Positions 7,843-15,088 of a stretch of DNA of 36,029 nucleotides are shown here, one piece after another. This DNA is from Magnetococcales bacterium (GTDB taxonomy: Bacteria; Pseudomonadota; Magnetococcia; Magnetococcales; JADFZT01). The stretch is taken from contig JADFZT010000049.1 of assembly GCA_015232395.1 (NCBI GenBank), forward strand, positions 1 through 36,029. Reading direction: 5' to 3'. Positions within the stretch are counted from its first letter, which is position 1. The number at the start of each line of letters is the position of its first letter. Made by a program: the position numbers and the translations under genes. A model generated the notes under the pieces. It had not been told where the DNA came from and did not search any database. It worked only from the letters and a program-made list of their open reading frames with translations.

Positions 7843-8421
7843 TCAGCGGATGACGAGACCGGCCAGGACCAAAAAGATCATGCCCGCCATCCCCCCGAGA
7901 CGAAAGGCCTTTCGCCAACGGATGCCAAAAACCGCATGGAGCCCCACCATGGTCAAGACCGCCTCGATGCCAACGATGGCCACATGCCAGGGAATGATCA
8001 CCTCCGGCCCTCCCCAACCCAGATAAACCAGCACCGAGTCGATGAACAGGCTCGGCAGCCATGGTCCGAAAAAGGTAAGCCCCACCAGTTCCCAACATTT
8101 GGCATAGGTCACCGGACCGATGGTGGCGTGGGGGGCGCCGTGGATATAGATAAAATAGGCGATGACGGAAATGATGAGCAGCCCAAATGGGCCGTAGGCA
8201 TAGATCTCCACATAGCGATAGAGGGATGGGTCGATGCCGAAAGGCACCGGCAAAAACATCGGGGCATCATAGCGGTAGAGATTGACCACCGTGGTGAGCG
8301 CCGTCCCTTCCCAGCGAAAAATCTGTAACACCAGCGCCCAAATCAAAAAGGAGCGCGCCCGCATGCGCACAAAAAGATCGTTGGGGCGAAACAGGATCAG
8401 GAGGAGGAGACTCTTCAGCAT
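7843..8421 (-). CDS. Multi-pass membrane protein, possibly Yip1-like
   Basis: The 192-aa hydrophobic protein has about five membrane segments, including ARSFLIWALVLQIF, YGPFGLLIISVIAYFIYIHG, LTFFGPWLPSLFIDSVLVYL, AIVGIEAVLTMVGLHAVFGI and MAGMIFLVLAGLVIR. The opening (RPNDLFVRMRARS) and the arrangement of helices vaguely resemble Yip1-type proteins, but I am not confident of the family. The ATG at 8421 is preferred over an in-frame upstream start that would overlap the CNB gene. An AAGGAG overlaps the end of that gene, whose stop lies 13 bases upstream. It is the last gene of a minus-strand operon with a CNB protein and an FAD oxidoreductase, suggesting a membrane partner of that enzyme. Confidence 0.7.
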   Translation of the reverse strand: MLKSLLLLILFRPNDLFVRMRARSFLIWALVLQIFRWEGTALTTVVNLYRYDAPMFLPVPFGIDPSLYRYVEIYAYGPFGLLIISVIAYFIYIHGAPHATIGPVTYAKCWELVGLTFFGPWLPSLFIDSVLVYLGWGGPEVIIPWHVAIVGIEAVLTMVGLHAVFGIRWRKAFRLGGMAGMIFLVLAGLVIR

Positions 8422-8434
8422 GATTTGCCCGTCA

Positions 8435-8830
8435 TCACTCCTTGGACAATTGTTGACGCAAACGGATGGTTTCGGCGATGAGGCCACGCACCCGTTCGGA
8501 CATTTTCAGCAGAATGCGCAGAGTGAGGGTCGGGTCTTCCTGGAGCCAACGTAAAAAACCCCGTTGATCCACCGAGAGCACCCGCACCTGGGTTAAGGCT
8601 CTGGCTGTGGCAGCGCGGGGGGTTTTATGAAAGAGAGACATTTCACCAAAGACGTGGTCCACGCCCAAAACAGCCAGCCGTTCCAGGGGGTCGGACTCCC
8701 CCGCCACCAAAATTTCCACCTCCCCTTCCAAAATCACATGGAGGCAATCCGCTTTATCCCCTTGGCGAAAAATGATCTCTCCCGGAGAAAATTCTTTGCC
8801 CAGTGTGTGGGGGTTGCGATGAAAAAGCAT
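8435..8830 (-). CDS. Cyclic nucleotide-binding domain protein (CNB only)
   Basis: The 131-aa protein is a single CNB fold: FSPGEIIFRQGDKADCLHVIL, EGEVEILVAG, and the cassette VFGEMSLFHKTPRAATARA. The cassette retains the FGE-x-S and PRxATARA pattern typical of ligand-binding members, including the Arg that usually contacts the phosphate. A C-terminal helix (KMSERVRGLIAETIRLRQQLS) may dimerise. There is no DNA-binding domain. It lies 40 bp after the FAD oxidoreductase and 13 bp before the membrane protein gene, so all three are probably one transcript. The likely role is nucleotide-dependent control or docking of the neighbouring enzyme (inferred). Confidence 0.88.
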   Translation of the reverse strand: MLFHRNPHTLGKEFSPGEIIFRQGDKADCLHVILEGEVEILVAGESDPLERLAVLGVDHVFGEMSLFHKTPRAATARALTQVRVLSVDQRGFLRWLQEDPTLTLRILLKMSERVRGLIAETIRLRQQLSKE

Positions 8831-8870
8831 GCCTTGGCTCGCTCCTTTTCAGGCCTCACGCTGGATGCCC

Positions 8871-10208
8871 CTAAGACCCGTTTTTGGGGGAAGTGAAAAA
8901 AGATTTGATCGTCTCTGTCAGCAGCTGCATCACCACGGATGGATGTCCCGCACGGGCCAGGATATTACGATAAGAGGCACTGCCAGTGAAGGTGTCCCAC
9001 AAAGCTCCCCCTAAAAGAGGTTCCTTGTCCGGGCTGTTCTGTTCTCGACGAATGACATTTAAAATGGCTGTGCGGATGGCGTCGTGGCCCAAAAGATGGC
9101 GATCCACGTCGAAAAAAAGGTGGCCCAGGCGATTATCCCAGGCCATATCCCGGCAGCTGGGCCAATAGTGTTTTTCAAAATGTTGGGCGGAAACCCCGTG
9201 GGTGAGGGCGGTAAAAGCGCAAATCTTGCCCAGCCGATAGGCCGCACCAATGCCATCCTTGTAGAGTCGGGAGACCCCGCAATCCCCCACCATCACCACC
9301 CGGTCCCCATAGGGTTTGACAGGGGGGCCGATATTGATCCGGGGTTGGCAGTGGCAGGGCTCCACCGGGATTTCCCAACCAGGGGGCATGCAACGCTGTA
9401 CCTGGGGTTGGGCATAGACCCGCTCCACCAGCTCCCGGTCGATTTTATCCCCCAAAATAATGAAGGTGGCATAGTGGCCTTTGGGGGTCATGGCGGCAAA
9501 TTTGAGGCCGGGCATGTCCAGCAGAAAGACATGCATGGCATGCCCCAGAAGCCGCTCCACCTGCTCTTCGCCAAAATAAAATTCAGCAATGAAGGCTTTG
9601 GTGGTTTTGGGGGGCTTATAGCCGAAATCAAGCTCCTCGAAAAGCCGCATGCCGGGGCCGTTGATGCCCACCGCCCCCACCAGAAGATCGTAGGTGCGGG
9701 TTTGGCCATCTTCGGTATGTACCTGGGGTCGGCCATCCTCCCGGCTGAGGCGTACCACCCGTTGCTGGATGTGTCGGGCGCCTTTGCAGCAGGCCAGATG
9801 GAGTAGAAAGGCGTCGAAGCTGTCCCAGGGCAGGGGCATTTGCGTTTCTGAACCCCTGGGGCCTCCTCCCCGAAAGATGGAGGCGATGCGCATCTCCTGA
9901 CTGGGTGTTTGGATATCCACCGAGCCTGCCCGGGTGTGGAGGGTGTAGGTGTCGATGGTGTCGAGAATTACTTCGGAAGGGAGGTGGATCCCCTCGGTGG
10001 CCATCATTTGCACCAGGGATTCGGAGATGATTCCCCCGCACATGTTACACCCTTTGGGGCCGGAATCCATGAAATCCCGGGGTTCGATGATATCCACCTG
10101 GGGAGAAAGATCCAGCCGCTTGGCCAGATCCAGCAAAAAATAGGCGGTGAAGGTTCCAGCCGGTCCACCCCCCACCACACCGATTCTGGAATATTCTCCC
10201 AGTTCCAT
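8871..10208 (-). CDS. FAD-dependent oxidoreductase, geranylgeranyl-reductase-like
   Basis: The 445-aa flavoprotein opens with a Rossmann dinucleotide motif, IGVVGGGPAGTFTAYFLLD (about 9-27). A C-terminal FAD motif, VVMVGDCGVSRLYKDGIGAAYRLG, lies at about 315-338. This is the GD...G pattern of the geranylgeranyl-reductase/PHBH-like superfamily. KGCNMCGGIIS near residue 53-63 places two Cys close to the flavin motif, reminiscent of the CxGG signature in prenyl reductases. The substrate is unknown. The Cys pair could be redox active or bind metal. It is first in a minus-strand operon with a CNB protein and a membrane protein, which is unusual company for such enzymes. The start ATG at 10208 follows AGGGGA. 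Confidence 0.85.
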   Translation of the reverse strand: MELGEYSRIGVVGGGPAGTFTAYFLLDLAKRLDLSPQVDIIEPRDFMDSGPKGCNMCGGIISESLVQMMATEGIHLPSEVILDTIDTYTLHTRAGSVDIQTPSQEMRIASIFRGGGPRGSETQMPLPWDSFDAFLLHLACCKGARHIQQRVVRLSREDGRPQVHTEDGQTRTYDLLVGAVGINGPGMRLFEELDFGYKPPKTTKAFIAEFYFGEEQVERLLGHAMHVFLLDMPGLKFAAMTPKGHYATFIILGDKIDRELVERVYAQPQVQRCMPPGWEIPVEPCHCQPRINIGPPVKPYGDRVVMVGDCGVSRLYKDGIGAAYRLGKICAFTALTHGVSAQHFEKHYWPSCRDMAWDNRLGHLFFDVDRHLLGHDAIRTAILNVIRREQNSPDKEPLLGGALWDTFTGSASYRNILARAGHPSVVMQLLTETIKSFFTSPKNGS

Positions 10209-10611
10209 CCCGATATTCCCCTACGGTTCCTAAATGTGGCCCCACTGTTTTTGAGTGTGGCTTGGATTGTGCCACCCCTTGCGGCCATTCCCGTCACCAT
10301 TTTAAGGGGACGGTGAGAAAAAAAACAGAAGAAGACTCTACGTTTGCCAGGGGGTGAATGCAAGAATGAGCGATAGATGGTCGCTCTTGGGTCTGCTTCT
10401 GGCCGCTATCTGGAGAGCTGCGCTGGCTGCTCTCAATCAAAACCCTGAAGAGATGACTGTTCCAGGGTTGATGGGGAGGAATCCAGGATGGAACGGGGGA
10501 TGGGGGCGTTCTGGCTTTATGAAGGGGGGGAAGGTGCCAGGCTAAGAAGTGGGCTTGCCAGAGTGGCGCATGGGGGACTGGTTGGATAAACGGCCAGCCC
10601 CCCCCAGGGGT
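10209..10611. other. Intergenic region, 403 bp
   Basis: This lies between the divergently placed start of the FAD oxidoreductase and the end of the metallo-hydrolase gene. It should hold the promoter of the minus-strand operon, but I see no convincing -35/-10 pair. A short inverted repeat, CCGTC...GACGG, lies near 10289-10313, before a run of eight As. A 59-codon hydrophobic reading frame from the ATG at 10366 is possible but unsupported. Confidence 0.4.
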
Positions 10612-11574
10612 TTAGCGGCCTCCCGGCACCATCTTGTCAAGCCAGGCATCGAGACCTTGGGCGTTGATTTCGATATCCATGGCCAGCAGCTCCAATATTT
10701 GCTGGCGATTCAGAGAGGAGCCCAGGCGGTTAAGGCGGGAGAGATAGATTTTTTCCAGCCCGGCTACGAGTTTGGCCTTGCGGGTTTTTTTGTCCCGCAT
10801 CTGCCCCCGGGAAAAAATCCGGATGCGATCCAGGAGACGATGGAGATCATCGGCCAGCCCACGGTGAAAGGGGATGGGGCCAAAATGGGTGGGGCAGATC
10901 CATTGGGGCTTCAAGGCGGCGATTCGATCTATGGAGATGTGGGCCGCTTCGGGATCAAAATCGATGGGGGTGGTGGCGGGAAAGAGAAAGATCCCGGCAG
11001 GGGTGTCCAGCTCCCGATAGGAGATGCCGAAGGTATCCCCGGTGAAAGCTGTCATACTCGCCTCATCCCAGATACAGTGGTGATGTTTGGCGTGACCGGG
11101 GGTATCCAGAAAGAGCAGTTCCCGCTCTCCCAGAGAAAAAGAAAAATTGTCTTCAGTTGTGACGATGCGTTCGGGGTCGATGGGGCGGACCTCACCGAAG
11201 AGCCGCTGGAATTCCGCCTCACCGTAGACCGCTGTGGCACCGGCGATGAGTTTTTCAGGCTCAGCCATATGCCGGGCCCCCCGGGGATGCACCAGGAATT
11301 TGGCATTGGGGAGCTGGGCCATCAATTCACCGGCAGCGCCCGCATGATCCAGATGGATGTGGGTGACGATTACAGCGACGACCGACTCTCTGGAAACGCC
11401 TTTTTCATCAATGGCTTTCAGCACTATTGGCGCAGCCGGACCGGGGCCTGTATCGATCAAAACGGCCTGGTCGGCTTCTTCCAACAGGTAGCAGGCCCCA
11501 AGCTTGGGGCGAAAGTATTGCGTATCAATGGGGGTGATTCCCCGCCCCGGACCGGGTAGATTGTTCGTTATCAT
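10612..11574 (-). CDS. MBL-fold metallo-hydrolase
   Basis: The 320-aa metallo-beta-lactamase-fold enzyme has the metal-binding motif HIHLDH in VTHIHLDHAGAAGEL. Upstream is VLIDTGPG, which provides the first strand Asp. Downstream metal ligands lie in FLVHPRGARHM, FLDTPGHAKHHHC (His) and AFTGDTFG (Asp). The C-terminal third (PTHFGPIPFHRG, then helices) is common in glyoxalase-II-like and RNase Z-like hydrolases. The substrate is not predictable. The start is the ATG at 11574, because GGAGGAGGAG lies 9-10 bases upstream; the GTG/ATG pair at 11632-11637 has no such site. The start codon overlaps that of the divergent glycosyltransferase within TCATGA. Confidence 0.9.
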   Translation of the reverse strand: MITNNLPGPGRGITPIDTQYFRPKLGACYLLEEADQAVLIDTGPGPAAPIVLKAIDEKGVSRESVVAVIVTHIHLDHAGAAGELMAQLPNAKFLVHPRGARHMAEPEKLIAGATAVYGEAEFQRLFGEVRPIDPERIVTTEDNFSFSLGERELLFLDTPGHAKHHHCIWDEASMTAFTGDTFGISYRELDTPAGIFLFPATTPIDFDPEAAHISIDRIAALKPQWICPTHFGPIPFHRGLADDLHRLLDRIRIFSRGQMRDKKTRKAKLVAGLEKIYLSRLNRLGSSLNRQQILELLAMDIEINAQGLDAWLDKMVPGGR

Positions 11575-12598
11575 GAATAATATCTCCTCCTCCCCCAAGG
11601 TGACGGTTCTTTTGCCGTTTCGCAATGCTTCCATCACATTGGAAGAGTGTTTTTCCTCAATTCAAGTTCAATCTTTACCTGATTTTGAGCTATTGGCTGT
11701 GGATGATGGCTCAGATGACGGCTCGGATGAGCTGGTTAAAGCCTATGGCAAGGGGGATGGGCGAATTCGTCTGTTGAGCCCGGGTCGGGTGGGGCTGGTT
11801 GAAGCGCTCAACCTGGGGATAAAAGCGGCCAGAACGCCGTTTATTGCCCGCATGGATGCTGATGACCGCATGCATCCTGAGCGTTTGGAGCTCCAGTGGC
11901 GTTATCTGTTGGACAATCCAAACATCGATCTTGTTTCCTGTCGGGTCTCACTTTTTCCTGAAGAGATCATCAAGGGGGGCTTTCGGGAATATATTCGTTG
12001 GCAAAATGAGTGCCTGACACCCGCCGATTTGGCGGACGAAATTTATTGGGAATCCCCGGTGGCTCACCCCTCGGTGATGTTTCGCAAACAGGTGATTGTG
12101 GAGCTGGGAAGCTATCGGGATGGGGATTTTCCCGAGGATTATGAGCTTTGGCTGCGCATGGTGGCTGCAGGTAAAAAAATGTCTAAACTCAAGGAGATAC
12201 TGGTCGATTGGCGGGAGGGTGAAAACCGTTTGAGTCGCCAGGATCCCCGCTATTCCCGGGAAGCTTTTGATCGTTTGCGGGGGGCCTATCTGGCACGGGA
12301 TCCCCGGCTTCACGATGGTCGGGAATTGGTGATCTGGGGGTCGGGCCGGGTGACTCGAAAACGGGTGCGCCACCTGCTTTCATACGGCTTCAAGGTTTCT
12401 GCCTGGGTGGATGTCAGTCCCCGAAAAATTGGCCACATGATACTGGATGCTCCGGTGGTATCACCCGAATGGCTGATGCGTAAAAAACGACCACTGGTAC
12501 TCAGCTATGTGGTTAAACATGGGGCACGGGATGATATCAAAGGGACTCTTGAAGAGATGGGTTATGAACGGGGGCGGGATTATTTGATGGTGGGCTGA
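11573..12598 (+). CDS. Family 2 glycosyltransferase with C-terminal Rossmann-like domain
   Basis: The 341-aa protein has a GT-A fold at about 1-230: KVTVLLPFRNASITLEECF, the nucleotide-binding AVDDGSDDGS, the metal-binding MDADDRMHP (DxD-type), and the late EDYELWLRM motif expected in GT2 enzymes. About 90 residues follow, starting VIWGSGRVTRKRVRHLLSYG. They look like a small nucleotide/sugar-binding Rossmann half-domain and include AWVDVSPRKIG and APVVSPEWL. It probably builds a cell-surface polysaccharide or modifies a glycan. No other glycan genes are nearby. The ATG at 11573 is preferred because homology begins at KVTVLLPF, though no Shine-Dalgarno site precedes it. An in-frame TTG at 11504 would overlap the divergent gene. 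Confidence 0.88.
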   Translation: MNNISSSPKVTVLLPFRNASITLEECFSSIQVQSLPDFELLAVDDGSDDGSDELVKAYGKGDGRIRLLSPGRVGLVEALNLGIKAARTPFIARMDADDRMHPERLELQWRYLLDNPNIDLVSCRVSLFPEEIIKGGFREYIRWQNECLTPADLADEIYWESPVAHPSVMFRKQVIVELGSYRDGDFPEDYELWLRMVAAGKKMSKLKEILVDWREGENRLSRQDPRYSREAFDRLRGAYLARDPRLHDGRELVIWGSGRVTRKRVRHLLSYGFKVSAWVDVSPRKIGHMILDAPVVSPEWLMRKKRPLVLSYVVKHGARDDIKGTLEEMGYERGRDYLMVG

Positions 12599-12661
12599 TG
12601 GGGTGGGGAGGAGCGGTTTCTACTGAGAAAAAAACCGGGTGTTACCTGGGAGGAGGCTGTT

Positions 12662-12849
12662 TTTTTCTTGGCAACGGCATGCATCGAAAGTGAAACTATG
12701 CCGGGAAAGGTTTTTTATCGGGAATGGTTTTTTATCGGGAATGGGGAGCTGTAAATTTTTCTTGGTAACGGCATACATCGAAAGTGAAACTATGCCGGGA
12801 AAGGTTTTTTATCGGGAATGGTTTTTTATCGGGAATGGGGAGCTGTAAA
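12662..12849 (+). repeat. 94-bp tandem duplication with nested 17-bp repeats
   Basis: Copy 1 (12662-12755) and copy 2 (12756-12849) differ at two positions. Each contains two adjacent copies of the 17-mer GGTTTTTTATCGGGAAT, and a hairpin GGCAT(G/A)...TATGCC around CATCGAAAGTGAAAC. The copy difference changes a wobble pair (G-U) to a true pair (A-U), so the stem survives in both. It lies between the convergent ends of the glycosyltransferase and the hypothetical gene at 12855. It does not match the 242-bp elements. Confidence 0.9.
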
Positions 12850-12854
12850 AGAGT

Positions 12855-13406
12855 TCAGGAGATGAGGGGCTCTGCCGCCAGAGGCAGAGCCTGTTGATCG
12901 TGATCGGCCTGATTCAAGGCGTTTTTGAGCGGTGAGTGCAAAATTTTCAGGGTTTCCTGCATCAGCAGATTGGACTCTTCCACAGAGAGGCCCAGCCCTT
13001 TTTCAATGATCAAAATACGGTCCCACTGCTCCAGGGGAGCCCCCATCCAGAGATGAAAAAACCAATCCCGTTGGCGCCAGTGGCGTATGCGGGGCAGGGG
13101 GCTGTCTATCACGGACCAAGTGGTGTGAAGGATGGCGCTTTTGTCCACCGTGTCGTCACCACAGATCAGATAACTCTTGCGTCGCCTGGGGTTCCAATAG
13201 GCCACCAATTCCACGCTGATGGTGCCGTGCAGCCATTTGGAAAGGGCACCGATAATCCGGTGGGGATCGGCCTGATCGTTGACCAATGTTGCCAGATTTC
13301 CAGTATTGAATGTCTTTATGTCACCCACCACAAGAGGGCTGGGAAGAGATGATCTCTTGGTTCCGACGCACTTCCCGTCAGGGCTTGGCTCTCTTTTCGG
13401 ATCCAT
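12855..13406 (-). CDS. Hypothetical protein (183 aa)
   Basis: I do not recognise this family. The protein has no signal peptide or membrane segment. It appears globular, with Trp-rich central sequence (SKWLHGTISVELVAYWNPRR, RQRDWFFHLWMGAPLEQWDR) and a C-terminal helix region (VEESNLLMQETLKILHSPL). An in-frame stop lies just upstream, so the ATG at 13406 is the first available start. A GGAAAG lies 9 bases before it. It ends next to the 94-bp tandem duplication. It stands alone on the minus strand. Confidence 0.6.
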   Translation of the reverse strand: MDPKREPSPDGKCVGTKRSSLPSPLVVGDIKTFNTGNLATLVNDQADPHRIIGALSKWLHGTISVELVAYWNPRRRKSYLICGDDTVDKSAILHTTWSVIDSPLPRIRHWRQRDWFFHLWMGAPLEQWDRILIIEKGLGLSVEESNLLMQETLKILHSPLKNALNQADHDQQALPLAAEPLIS

Positions 13407-13807
13407 GAAATAAACTTTCCATCCATTTTAAGCGCTCGAATTTTCTGGAACGCACTGGGCCATTGATCTTTTTCTGGTTCTGTGGAAACTTTGTAAGCAA
13501 ACCTGGTACCAACTAGAAACAAGCCTGGGTTTTCAACTGTCCATTTATGTTGAATCATGGGCAATCAGCTGAAAAGAAAAGACAATCACTCCAAAAAAAA
13601 TAATCCGCCCAAGGCGCGTCGGGTGATGGAGGTCGGGGTGATTGAACAAAATGTGCTGTCACGTCAATAAAATGTCGTAGGCCGCCGGGCAAAATATCCC
13701 CTGAATAGCCGGATGAGACGGTTTGGATTTTGCGGTGACGGGGGTATGCTGCCTGAAAAGGGGTCTTTGGATCGCTCCCGGGGGCCGCTGGAATATGATG
13801 GAGGTGT
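13407..13807. other. Intergenic region with possible small ORF and lolA promoter
   Basis: The 401-bp stretch upstream of lolA contains a 37-codon plus-strand frame (listed separately). It also holds a weak promoter-like pair, TTGGAT (13723-13728), then 16 bp, then TATGCT (13745-13750), pointing at lolA. Nothing else is recognisable. Confidence 0.35.
13557..13670 (+). CDS. Possible small basic protein (37 aa)
   Basis: ATG at 13557 to TAA at 13668 encodes a very basic N-terminus (MGNQLKRKDNHSKKNN, PPKARRV) with a short hydrophobic tail. There is no Shine-Dalgarno site and no family match I know. It is listed because the composition is protein-like and the region is otherwise empty. Confidence 0.2.
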   Translation: MGNQLKRKDNHSKKNNPPKARRVMEVGVIEQNVLSRQ

Positions 13808-14527
13808 ATGGTGAAGGTATTGGATGGACATCGGGTTTTTGTTCGGCTTTTGGGTCTGTGGATCGGAGTTGTCTGTTTGGGCTGGGGGATGGCCTGGGAG
13901 AACGCCTGGGCGGAAAATGCCCCCCCAACCCCAACAGCCCTGCCAGCTCCCCTGGAAAAACTGCAAACCTTCATCGACCGTTTGGTCTCGGTGCAAGGGG
14001 GGTTTCAGCAGCGGGTCGTTTTCGCTGATGGCGCGCCGGGAAAAATCAGCAAAGGGCACTTTATCGCTCAAAAGCCGGGCCGCTTTCGTTGGGATTATCA
14101 GAAACCTTTTGAGCAGTTGATCCTCTCCGACGGGGAGACGGTCTGGTATTATGAGCCGGATTTGCTGCAGGTGACCCGGGGGCGGGCGGATCGACTGCAG
14201 GAGACGCCAGCCGCTTTTTTGGTCTCCGACATCTCCCTGGTGGAGACCTTTAACTGGAAAATCGCCCGGGATCGCACCTGGGGATTGCCCGCCGTACGGC
14301 TTTGGCCCCGGCAGGAAGAGGCCCCTTTCCGGGAAATTTCCATCACCCTGGATGAAGCCGGGCTGTTACTGCTCAACCTGGAGGTGGAGGATGCCCTGGG
14401 ACATCGCTCCTTTTTTACCTTCGAGGATCTCCTCTACAACAGCCCCGTGGATGAGAGCCGTTTTGCCTTTCAGGTTCCCCCGGGGGTGGATATCGTCAAT
14501 GGTCCAGGGTGGTCGCAAAAACCCTGA
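13808..14527 (+). CDS. lolA: Outer-membrane lipoprotein carrier protein LolA
   Basis: The 239-aa precursor has an N-terminal signal peptide (FVRLLGLWIGVVCLGWGMAW, cleavage probably after AWA near residue 37). LolA features follow: LEKLQTFIDRLVSVQGGFQQ, the GHFIAQKPGRFRWDYQKP strand pair, LILSDGETVWYYEPDLLQVT, and the late PREISITLDE-like region (APFREISITLDEAGLL). LolA carries lipoproteins across the periplasm from LolCDE to LolB. It is followed 73 bp later by yajQ and rimO on the same strand. GGAGG lies just before the ATG, and the GTG one codon later has better spacing, so the exact start is uncertain by one residue. Confidence 0.9.
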   Translation: MVKVLDGHRVFVRLLGLWIGVVCLGWGMAWENAWAENAPPTPTALPAPLEKLQTFIDRLVSVQGGFQQRVVFADGAPGKISKGHFIAQKPGRFRWDYQKPFEQLILSDGETVWYYEPDLLQVTRGRADRLQETPAAFLVSDISLVETFNWKIARDRTWGLPAVRLWPRQEEAPFREISITLDEAGLLLLNLEVEDALGHRSFFTFEDLLYNSPVDESRFAFQVPPGVDIVNGPGWSQKP

Positions 14528-14600
14528 GCATCCTATCCAGCACTCTTTAGAACAGCTGATGACCGCCATCCTTTACCCTATTTTTTTCAGGAGAACGCCA

Positions 14601-15086
14601 ATGCCATCCTTTGATTTTGTCTCCCAGGTGGAGCTCCAGGAAGTGGACAATGCCGTCAACCAGAGTATCAAGGAGATCGGCAACCGCTACGATTTTAAAG
14701 GCTCCAAATGCAGCCTGGAGCAGAATGAAATGGTGATCACCGCCACCGGTGACGACAACTACAAGCTGGAGCAGGTGGTGGAAATTTTGAAAACCCGCCT
14801 GGTGCGGCGCAAGGTGGATACCCAGGCTTTGGAGTTTGGCAGCATCGAAAATGCATCCGGCGGCCTGGTTCGCCAGACCATCACCATCCGCCAGGGGGTG
14901 GATCAGGACAACGCCCGCAAAATCGTCAAAAAGATCAAGGATGCCAAAATCAAGGTGCAAGCCGCCATTCAAGGGGATCTGGTGCGGGTGACCGGCAAAA
15001 AACGCGACGATCTGCAAAAGGTGATTGCTCTGGTCAAGGGGGCTGACATCGGACTGCCCTTGCAGACCATCAATTTTCGCAACTAG
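14601..15086 (+). CDS. yajQ: YajQ family nucleotide-binding protein
   Basis: The 161-aa protein starts MPSFDFVSQVELQEVDNAV, contains the family hallmark IGNRYDFKGSK and ends with KGADIGLPLQTINFRN. Length and motifs match the YajQ/UPF0234 family throughout. Some members bind c-di-GMP (XC_3703 in Xanthomonas) and others have been linked to tRNA or rRNA binding; which applies here is unknown. CAGGAG lies before the ATG. rimO starts 2 bp after the stop, so both share a transcript. In a window rich in c-di-GMP-type proteins, the c-di-GMP link is of interest. Confidence 0.95.
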   Translation: MPSFDFVSQVELQEVDNAVNQSIKEIGNRYDFKGSKCSLEQNEMVITATGDDNYKLEQVVEILKTRLVRRKVDTQALEFGSIENASGGLVRQTITIRQGVDQDNARKIVKKIKDAKIKVQAAIQGDLVRVTGKKRDDLQKVIALVKGADIGLPLQTINFRN

Positions 15087-15088
15087 AC

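Noticed and set aside
10366-10545. A small hydrophobic plus-strand frame (MSDRWSLLGLLLAAIW...)
   Set aside because: There is no ribosome site, the C-terminus is Gly/Trp-rich low complexity, and nothing nearby suggests expression. Kept only as a remark on the intergenic region.
10549-11559. A 336-codon plus-strand frame opposite the metallo-hydrolase
   Set aside because: The minus strand carries HIHLDH and other metal motifs and a strong ribosome site. The opposite frame is Gly/Asp-rich with no family features.
13316-13564. An 82-codon minus-strand frame overlapping the 183-aa gene, considered as its frameshifted N-terminus
   Set aside because: The 183-aa frame has its own ATG and a GGAAAG site just after an in-frame stop. 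The overlap is in another frame and no continuity of a domain is visible.
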